A stretch of DNA of 8,542 bases from Candidatus Aenigmatarchaeota archaeon (GTDB lineage: Archaea; Aenigmatarchaeota; Aenigmatarchaeia; QMZP01; JAUXAV01), in assembly GCA_030619735.1 (NCBI GenBank), contig JAUXAV010000040.1:1-8542 (forward strand), given 5' to 3'. This document shows positions 1 to 7,000 of this stretch, piece by piece. Made by a program: the position numbers and the translations under genes. Under the pieces are notes generated by a model. It did not search any database, was not told the origin of the DNA, and was given only the letters and a program-made list of their open reading frames with translations. The number at the start of each line of letters is the position of its first letter. Within the stretch, counting starts at the first letter, position 1.

Positions 1-2
1 TA

Positions 3-3000
3 AACCTGGATTCCTCTGACGGGGGGTCAGGGGTTTCTGAATGCGGATTTGCAAACGAGACCAAGGTCTATGTATGGGAATCATGCTCTGCAGGGCCATG
101 GACAAAATCGCCTTACACCCTTTCTGGCGGGGAAGGGGTGAGGACCGTTTATTTCCGGGTGAATGATACTGCTGGGAACAGTGTAGAGACATCCGATACC
201 ATAATCATGGACACCACAGACCCCATAGCCTACTTTGAGCCGCCGCTTCCGGAATATATCGGTCCAGGGCATGATGAATGGGAAGGGAATAAGGATGGTT
301 CTATCGCGGCCTTTAATGTGAGCTGGACTACTGATGATATTTCCGGGGCAAAATCTTTCCAGGTTCAGTACAATACAAGCACCATGCCCCTGACGAATTG
401 GCCCATAGAGGGAATTGGAGTTGAGCTTGAAGGCTCTGTTGCTTCCTATGATTTTGATTCCATACAGGAAGGCCAGGTCCTGGACCGGTCAGGGAACAAC
501 AACGATGGCACTGTCTATGGGAATACAAAGCTCCTGATGCGTTTTGATGAGGATGATGGAGCAGTAGCCAATGATGAAAGTGCATACTCAAATGACGGCG
601 CAATCTATGGGAATACAAAGCTCCTGATGCATTTTGACGAGGGTGATGGAGCAGTAGCCAATGATGAAACATTCTATGGTAATGACGGAATCCTCCAATC
701 CTCAGAAAATCAGTTTGGAAGCGGGGAAGCAGGGTATTGGCATGCTGATGTGGAGCAATTAGGAGCTATAGATGGTTTTTCAGATGTTGGTAAATCAGAC
801 AGCCCTGGCGGTTGCTGTGAGGATATATTTACAAATCAATTTATGACTAGTGATTTCCCTGGATGGGCAGGTCCTGGAAAATATCTTTATATGTTCTTCT
901 GGTTTAAGGGGGATACCCTCCCTAGCTGGGAAAAGCGAGGAACCTGGGTTAAAAGCCCAGCTCCCGACCCTAATAATTATCAATTGTATATATTGAAGAG
1001 TGACGGACAAAACATTAGAAATGAGTATTACAGGATTTATTATACTGCAACCACAGTTAGTTATATTGCAGACCCTGTTGTTGTAAAAGAAGATGATTTG
1101 CCAGCTTATGTTACTGGGAAATCAGGCTCTGCACTGGAGTTTGACGGGGTGGATGATTATGTTGATTTAGATGATCCAGCAGATGGAAGTTTGGATTTTG
1201 GAACAGGAGACTTTACTTTAAGTGCTTGGATTAAAACTAGTACCACTGGTGTACTACAAGATGTTATTGATAAAAGGGATACTGCAGGTTATTTGATGGG
1301 AGTAAAAGATGATAATAAAGTGCATATATTTATAAAAAGTGGGGCTAATTCTGTTGAAATGTTATCTACTTCGACTGTAACTGATGGAAATTGGTATCAT
1401 ATTGTGGGAGTATTTGACAGGGATGGAGTTGCATCTATATACATAGATGGTGAATTAGATGGAACCCCATTGGATATATCTTCTATAGGTGATGTAAGTA
1501 ATAGTGGAAAAGCTATAATTGGCTACCATGACCCTGCCCTTGCTTCTTCTTGGGGTTATTTCAACGGCATCATAGATGAGGTTTCAATATATTCCAAGGC
1601 CCTTTCCCAGGAGGAGGTAGAGGCCCTTTACAATGAGAGCAGGGCGAAGTTCATTGAGGAGGTGCCGGGCAGGTATGGGAATGCCCTGGAGTTTGATGGT
1701 GTGGATGATTGGATTCAAGTTAATGGAGATGTAAATATGGTTCAAAGTGCTATGACTATTTCATTATGGTTTTATACAGATAATAAAGATACTAATGAAT
1801 ATTTTGCTGATAATCGTGGTCCTGGAACATGGTGGTTTATTAAGAATTATAGTGGGGGCACTTGCGGTAGTTTTCCGGGAAATATATGTTTTAATGACAG
1901 AGTAATGGCTGAAGATTCAGACTGGAATACTGGAGAGTGGACACATATAGTAGTAACAGATGATACTACTACTGCTAAAATGTATATTAATGGAGAATTA
2001 GTAGACACTGGTACAGGACAGCCAACAGATATTACAACTAATCTAAGATTTGGAACAAGATATACAAATTCTGGTTACTTCAACGGCACCATAGATGAGG
2101 TCTCAATATACTCCGAGGCCCTGTCCCAGGAGGAGGTAGAAGCCATTTATAATGAGAGCAGGGCGAGGTTCATTGAGGAGGTGCCTGGCAGGTTCGGGAA
2201 TGCCCTGGAATTTGACGGGGTGGATGATTATGTTATGATTCCTGTTAGCGAGAGCCTGAATTCCACAAACGCCACCGGCGAAGTAACCATTGTTGCATGG
2301 ATTAAAACCTCAAAAACTGGCACCATAATTGATGGATATGGGGCATCTAATTACGGGCCCCTGTTCCGGGTATCCGGTTCAAATCTTTATTTTATCACTT
2401 ATGATAGTGTAACTGCAAATAGTTTCACAGGCACTACTACAAGTTTTAATGTTATAGATAGCTCATGGCATCATGTTGCTGTGGTAGCTGACAGGTCTTC
2501 AGGAAAATTAGAGTTCTATGTTGACGGCGTTAATGAAAGCATGATTGACAGCACGCCAGGAAACCAGTGGGGAACAAGGGGAGACTTTTATATAGGATGG
2601 AGAAATAAAGTCGGCCAAGAATTCCCTTTCAACGGCACAATCGATGAAGTGGCAATCTACAACAGGGCCTTGACACCGGATGAGATAGGGATGCTTTACA
2701 GCGGCACCGACAGGACGGAATGGACATTCGGGCCTGAAGAGCCTGTTGATGTTGAGTTTTTGGGGACATATTCCTTCAGGGTAAGGGCACTGGATGGTGC
2801 AGGGAATCTTGGTCCTTGGTCTCCCTTGAGCTATACAACTATTGTTGATGTGGACAGTCCTGAACTCAATTTTACTGCAGTGGACCAAGTCGGTAGGAAT
2901 CTTTTGGGTGTGGGCCTTGTATCGCATGAGGATGTTGATTATGTTGTAGTAGCATCCTCGGCCATGGATATCATATTGGGTCTTAAGGAGCATTATATTG

Positions 3001-3662
3001 ACTACTGCAAGGTTTATGGCGAAGTTGAAGAGTGCAAAACTGAAGACTGCGGACCCAAGGGGCCTGAAGAGGTAAGCTCCTGCGGTGTAACCATAGATTT
3101 TGAGGAAAATACCGTTATAAAGCTGAGGGGGACTGCAAGGGACCTTGCAGGCAACTGGAATATAAGTCCTGACAGAAACAGGTACTGGTTTATAACAGAC
3201 CATGCACTTGTGAATTTCATTGCCAGACAGCTGGATATAATTATTGGCGACAGTGCAGTGTTAAGGGTCCAGGTAAGGAATATACAGAATAGTTTTGACA
3301 ACATAACACTGGATCTTTCAGGATATCAGCTTGCCAGCTTTGCTGATACAGGGGAAGGGGAACTCAGCTCTGACAGAAGGAGCCTCTGGATTGGGCTTAA
3401 TCCCTATGAGGAGAAAGATTTGTATGTAAGGGTGTTTTCATCATCCATTGGGGAGTCCAAAATCCATCTTAATGCAACCTCTTCCCTGACAGGGGACGGG
3501 GAATTATGCTGGGATGTGGACTGTGTAAAGGATTCTGACATGGTTTCTATAACCATTGGCTACACATTTGAATTCCCAGGCCTTAACATCTGGGGCATTC
3601 TGCTGCTTGTGATGGTTTCCCTGATTGTTTATTCCAGGCTGGAGAGAAAGCTGTTTTTATAA
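3..3662 (+). CDS. Giant C-terminally anchored surface protein with three LamG domains (5'-partial)
   Basis: The frame is open to the window edge, so the start lies upstream; the first in-frame GTG (138) falls inside a folded domain and is not a start. At least 1219 residues are encoded. Domains in order by base: end of an Ig-like domain (3-218, ending YFRVNDTAGN); N-half of a fibronectin-III-like domain (303-404, FNVSWTTDD, VQYNTSTMPLTNW); three tandem LamG first-strand motifs (about 435-698); an unrecognised insert (about 699-1118); LamG cores at about 1119-1637, 1665-2150 and 2187-2702, each with [AL]EFDGVDD, W(Y/T/H)H and FNG[TI]IDE motifs; the C-half of the FnIII-like domain (2712-2852, EWTFGPEEPVDVE, YSFRVRALDGAGN); a four-Cys Ig-like region (2853-3197); a C-terminal beta domain (3198-3569); and EFPGLNIWG plus a membrane helix and basic tail (3570-3659). 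LamG domains commonly bind glycans. The likely role is an exported adhesin or sugar-binding protein; the ligand is unknown. LamG cores are much more AT-rich than their flanks. Confidence 0.9.
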   Translation, partial: NLDSSDGGSGVSECGFANETKVYVWESCSAGPWTKSPYTLSGGEGVRTVYFRVNDTAGNSVETSDTIIMDTTDPIAYFEPPLPEYIGPGHDEWEGNKDGSIAAFNVSWTTDDISGAKSFQVQYNTSTMPLTNWPIEGIGVELEGSVASYDFDSIQEGQVLDRSGNNNDGTVYGNTKLLMRFDEDDGAVANDESAYSNDGAIYGNTKLLMHFDEGDGAVANDETFYGNDGILQSSENQFGSGEAGYWHADVEQLGAIDGFSDVGKSDSPGGCCEDIFTNQFMTSDFPGWAGPGKYLYMFFWFKGDTLPSWEKRGTWVKSPAPDPNNYQLYILKSDGQNIRNEYYRIYYTATTVSYIADPVVVKEDDLPAYVTGKSGSALEFDGVDDYVDLDDPADGSLDFGTGDFTLSAWIKTSTTGVLQDVIDKRDTAGYLMGVKDDNKVHIFIKSGANSVEMLSTSTVTDGNWYHIVGVFDRDGVASIYIDGELDGTPLDISSIGDVSNSGKAIIGYHDPALASSWGYFNGIIDEVSIYSKALSQEEVEALYNESRAKFIEEVPGRYGNALEFDGVDDWIQVNGDVNMVQSAMTISLWFYTDNKDTNEYFADNRGPGTWWFIKNYSGGTCGSFPGNICFNDRVMAEDSDWNTGEWTHIVVTDDTTTAKMYINGELVDTGTGQPTDITTNLRFGTRYTNSGYFNGTIDEVSIYSEALSQEEVEAIYNESRARFIEEVPGRFGNALEFDGVDDYVMIPVSESLNSTNATGEVTIVAWIKTSKTGTIIDGYGASNYGPLFRVSGSNLYFITYDSVTANSFTGTTTSFNVIDSSWHHVAVVADRSSGKLEFYVDGVNESMIDSTPGNQWGTRGDFYIGWRNKVGQEFPFNGTIDEVAIYNRALTPDEIGMLYSGTDRTEWTFGPEEPVDVEFLGTYSFRVRALDGAGNLGPWSPLSYTTIVDVDSPELNFTAVDQVGRNLLGVGLVSHEDVDYVVVASSAMDIILGLKEHYIDYCKVYGEVEECKTEDCGPKGPEEVSSCGVTIDFEENTVIKLRGTARDLAGNWNISPDRNRYWFITDHALVNFIARQLDIIIGDSAVLRVQVRNIQNSFDNITLDLSGYQLASFADTGEGELSSDRRSLWIGLNPYEEKDLYVRVFSSSIGESKIHLNATSSLTGDGELCWDVDCVKDSDMVSITIGYTFEFPGLNIWGILLLVMVSLIVYSRLERKLFL
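515..694 (+). repeat. Two tandem 90-bp copies of a LamG first-strand motif
   Basis: Copy 1 spans 515-604 and copy 2 spans 605-694. The first 65 bases of each differ at only three positions, then they diverge, giving 17 differences over 90. Each encodes 30 residues beginning YGNTKLLM and containing FDE.DGAVANDE and NDG. A third, degenerate relative lies just upstream (about 447-514: YDFDSIQ, DRSGNNNDGTV). These motifs are the usual opening of a LamG domain, yet only one LamG core follows. Confidence 0.85.
1554..1710 (+). repeat. 157-bp LamG boundary repeat, copy 1
   Basis: Aligned without gaps to 2073-2229 it differs at about 16 of 157 positions by hand count. It encodes the end of one LamG core (YFNGIIDEVSIYS), the linker ALSQEEVEALYNESRAKF and the start of the next core (NALEFDGVDD). 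The 1621-1680 line is 34/60 GC, against 14/60 in the adjoining core line 1741-1800. Confidence 0.88.
2073..2229 (+). repeat. 157-bp LamG boundary repeat, copy 2
   Basis: Partner of 1554-1710. It joins the second and third LamG cores with the same linker, ALSQEEVEAIYNESRARF, and with NALEFDGVDD opening the next core. Most differences from copy 1 are at third codon positions, so the protein sequence is also under constraint. Confidence 0.88.
3570..3638 (+). repeat. Shared C-terminal tail sequence, copy 1
   Basis: A 69-bp segment differing at only four positions from 7244-7312. It encodes EFPGLNIWG and the hydrophobic stretch that ends the first giant protein. Further matches lie upstream, for example a 25-base identical run encoding LNATSSLT in both genes. 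Confidence 0.9.
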
Positions 3663-3680
3663 CCAAAGCAAAATATAATT

Positions 3681-4034
3681 ATGGACAAGGATGCGGATAA
3701 TGAGCAGGTACCCAGGCCTGAAGGCAGGGATTCTAAGAGGAATATAAAGATTGCTGTTGTGTTGGTCCTGGTTCTGTTTTTTGGCGTGGTTTTGTATTTG
3801 TATCAGGAGCAGGCGGGCGGGTCCGGGACGAATGCCTCACAGAATATACTGGATACAGAGGAAGCAAGGGAATGGATATCCAGTTGCGAGATTGAAAATT
3901 TTTATATCAAGCACAAGTGCCCGGACCTTTTTTATTATGAGTATGCACTGAAGAACAGCAATGAAGGCATGTGCGGATTTATAAGCGACGGGCAATTAAG
4001 GAAAGACTGCATGGTTTATTTTAAACTGACTTAG
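3681..4034 (+). CDS. Small N-terminally anchored protein with four-cysteine ectodomain
   Basis: A 117-residue protein starting 18 bases after the previous stop. A charged N-terminus (residues 1-22, ending RDSKRNIK) is followed by one hydrophobic helix (about 23-42) and a short Gly/Ser linker, then a roughly 65-residue domain predicted to lie outside the cell. That domain has exactly four cysteines, in the pattern SSCEIEN, HKCPD, GMCGFISDG and RKDCMVY. The spacing, with an Ala-Leu-Lys-Asn segment before the third Cys, resembles one unit of the short C..I.D..LRDxC repeats seen in small archaeal membrane proteins; this is from memory, not a search. No Shine-Dalgarno-like sequence precedes the ATG, so translation may be leaderless or coupled to the upstream gene. 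Function is unknown. Its position between two giant surface paralogues suggests an accessory or partner role, which is inference. Confidence 0.8.
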   Translation: MDKDADNEQVPRPEGRDSKRNIKIAVVLVLVLFFGVVLYLYQEQAGGSGTNASQNILDTEEAREWISSCEIENFYIKHKCPDLFYYEYALKNSNEGMCGFISDGQLRKDCMVYFKLT

Positions 4035-4044
4035 TAAATATATA

Positions 4045-4055
4045 GAAGGGGATTT
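4045..4055 (+). promoter_or_regulatory. Shine-Dalgarno-like site for the 4058 gene
   Basis: GAAGGGGATTT resembles the complement of the archaeal 16S 3' end (GGAGGTGATCC), matching in the GxAGGxGAT frame. Eight bases separate AGG from the ATG at 4058, which supports this start. Confidence 0.5.
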
Positions 4056-4057
4056 GG

Positions 4058-7000
4058 ATGAGGGCAGGGGCTGTATTGCTGATATTTGGAATGTTTTTAA
4101 TTAGCATCTTTGGGTACATGATTTTAGTTGCTGCGTTTACCCCTTTAATAAACTTCACACCACCAACACCTGCTAATGCAACTACAACAACAAATACATC
4201 AGTTGAGATTAATATTTCAGTAACAGAAGCTGATTTGGATGAATTCAAATGGAACTGGAACGGAACCAATTACACCTTCTATAATGATTCATTAGTGTTG
4301 ATGATGAATTTTGATAATGTTAGTGCTTTGGGTGAATGTACTGTAAGAAACCAAGCTGACTGTGTTATTGATGTTTCTAAATATGGCAATAATGGAACAT
4401 TAGGTAATGCGACTGCTGGAACAGACCCAACATGGAATGCTACTGGCAAATATGGAGGGGCGTTCGAGTTTGACGGGACTGATGATTATATTAATATTAG
4501 CTATGATGATAGCCTAAATATTACACAAGCTATAACTCTTTCGGCATGGATAAAGTCAAATATTGATTCAAGATATATTTTGGCAAGAGACCCGCCAGCT
4601 GATTGGTTAGGTATAAATAGTTCACACTTGGATGATGCCAGTCATCCGGGGTACTTTGACCATCTACTCACCGAAGCGTTGAATGGGAATGATTATTGGA
4701 GGTGTGATGATGATGAAACCCATTGGTTTATCGTAGATTTGGGCGAAACAAAAAATGTCCAAAAAGTACGTGGCCGTTCAGACCAATATGGTGACCCAGC
4801 TAATGTAAATATTTATGTCTCCAATGATAAGGAGAATTGGGGAGCGGGGGTTGCTACTGGTATTACTACTTGGAAAGATACATCAGAATTTGTTGAGATA
4901 GATACAACTGGTAAAGAAGGTCGATATGTCAAAGTTGAAATAGTTGCTACTGAGGATCCTTTCAGCTATCTTGCATTTGGTGATGACCCTCCTTTTACTA
5001 TCTTTGATGTTTATGAAGGAAAAATAACAGTCCCTTATGCCCTAAACACAAAGAACGGAGGAGAATTCTTGATTATGAATAATAGTACTATCTATAATGT
5101 TACTGCCAGCGGAGACATTAATGATGGAAATTGGCATCATATATCTGCCACTTATAATGGCTCTACAATGAGTTTATATACTGATGGGGCATTAAAAGCT
5201 ACAAGCACAAATTACTCAGGTGACCTCCCAACAAATGATGGAGCTCTATGGATAGGTGCCAATTACAGCTCTGTTGATTCTGCTAATTTCAACGGCACAA
5301 TCGACGAAATAAGAATCTGGAACACAAGCTTATCAGCAGATGAAATTTACGAACATTATGTATCTAACCTAAATAAATATGATACAGATAAATGGTCATT
5401 TTATATAAATCAAAGTAAGAATTCAACTGATAGCTTAGATATTGGGACTTATACATATCAGGGGTTTGCCAAGGATACTAGTGGAAATGAAAACTCAACT
5501 GAAGAAAGGACTTTAACTATAAAAACAGATATAGTTTATCCTTTAATTAATTTTATTGCCCCCACACCAGCAAATGGAACATCAACAACAGATATATCAG
5601 TTGAAATAAAAATAAACATAACAAATGCTGATGATTTGGATGAATTCAAATGGAACTGGAACGGAACCAATTACACCTTCTATAATGATTCATTAGTGTT
5701 GATGATGAATTTTGATAATGTTAGTGCTTTGGGAGAAAATGATACTTATGTTGTTGATTTGAGTAAGTATGGGAATAATGGAACTGTGAATGGAAATCCT
5801 GTTATGAATTTAACAGGGGGGAAATATCATGGAGCTTTTGAGTTTGATGGTGCTGGGGATTATGTTGATGTTGGAACTTTAGATGGTTTCAAGTCTGTTA
5901 GTATGTGGATAAGGCAGGGGGTAAGGAATCAGTATGATTATTATTTCTCACATTTTTATTTTGGAATATATGCTAGTGACTCTCCTTTTCCAGGAATACT
6001 AACCTTTTATGACGGCTCTTCAGATTTGCATACCACAATAAATATGGATGATTATGTTGGTGAATGGGTTAACATTATAGTTGTTAAGGAGGATGACGAT
6101 GATATCATTGTTTACTTTAATGGCATTATAGTTGGACAATCGACAACAGCGGCTGTTATTGATTCAAGGAATGTTAGATTAGGTAGCGGTAGCGGCGCAT
6201 TCCATTACTTCAATGGCACCATCGATGAAGTCAGAATCTGGAATAGAAGCTTATCAGTAGCAGAAGTATATGAACATTATGTTTCTAATTTAAATAAGTA
6301 TGACACAGATAAATGGGAATTCTATACCAATCAAAGCAAGAATGCAACTGATGGATTAGATGATGGAGCTTATACATATCAGGGGTTTGCCAAGGATACT
6401 GCCGGGAATGTGGGCGAAAGCGAGGAGAGGACTGTTACTGTTGAAGAATTAATTGGTTTCTATTGTATAGTGAGGTTGGGTTCATGTGCTGGGGACGAAG
6501 TCAATCTGTTCCAGATGAGTTCAACAAGTGATGCGCATGCATCTGTTGATGATTCCTATTCCTATAGGGTTTGCTGCGGGGGTATTTCAGGCCTGGGAAA
6601 GAGCTGTTTTGGCAACTATAATATTGTTATGAGGCTTTATGATACAAGCAATTCCCATGCAGAGACAAAAGAAGCCAATTCAGGCCAGTACAATATTGAT
6701 GTGTGTCTCAGTTCTCTGGGTTCTGTCAACTGCCTTAGTTCTGACTCCAGCTGCCCTGCAGACTATATCTGTGTTGCATCCATTTCGGACTGGAGCAATG
6801 CACACGTAGGGGACTGCAATGCATACAGCAGGAAAATCTGCTGCTCCACACTATGGAATGTTTCACTCCTGGAGTACCCGCTTGTGAATTTCGCTGTGCA
6901 ATATATTAATATGCTTATTAGTGATAGCGCATTGCTGAAGGTTCAGGTAAGGAATCTGCAGGGAAGCCTTGACAATATAACACTGAACATTTCTGAGTAT

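Noticed and set aside
138..140. GTG as the start of the first large gene
   Set aside because: Codons upstream to base 3 stay open and encode the earlier strands of the same Ig-like domain (SECGF, KVYVWESC, PYTLSGGEGV), so the gene begins outside the window.
328..672. 114-residue - strand open frame with an internal repeat (FHHWLLLHHPRQNASGALYS)
   Set aside because: The apparent repeat is only the reverse reading of the 90-bp tandem LamG-strand repeat on the + strand.
515..694. CRISPR-like or mobile repeat array
   Set aside because: The 90-bp repeats are contiguous, in frame and encode a LamG strand; there are no spacers.
2508..3203. 231-residue open frame on the - strand
   Set aside because: It lies opposite strongly conserved LamG and FnIII-like coding sequence and has no recognisable domain or ribosome site.
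3653..3680. TATA-like stretches (TTTTTATAA, AAATATAATT) before the 117-residue gene
   Set aside because: The first overlaps the end of the upstream coding region and the second abuts the ATG. Neither gives convincing spacing for a leaderless transcript, and the 18-base gap fits co-transcription.
4031..4044. TAAATATATA as a promoter for the 4058 gene
   Set aside because: It is only about 19 bases from the ATG, too close for a TATA box with the Shine-Dalgarno-like site in a leader; chance in AT-rich spacer is likely.
4231..5733. Composite transposon flanked by 102-bp direct repeats
   Set aside because: The repeats are coding, there is no transposase or inverted terminal repeat, and the interval is in frame with the gene.
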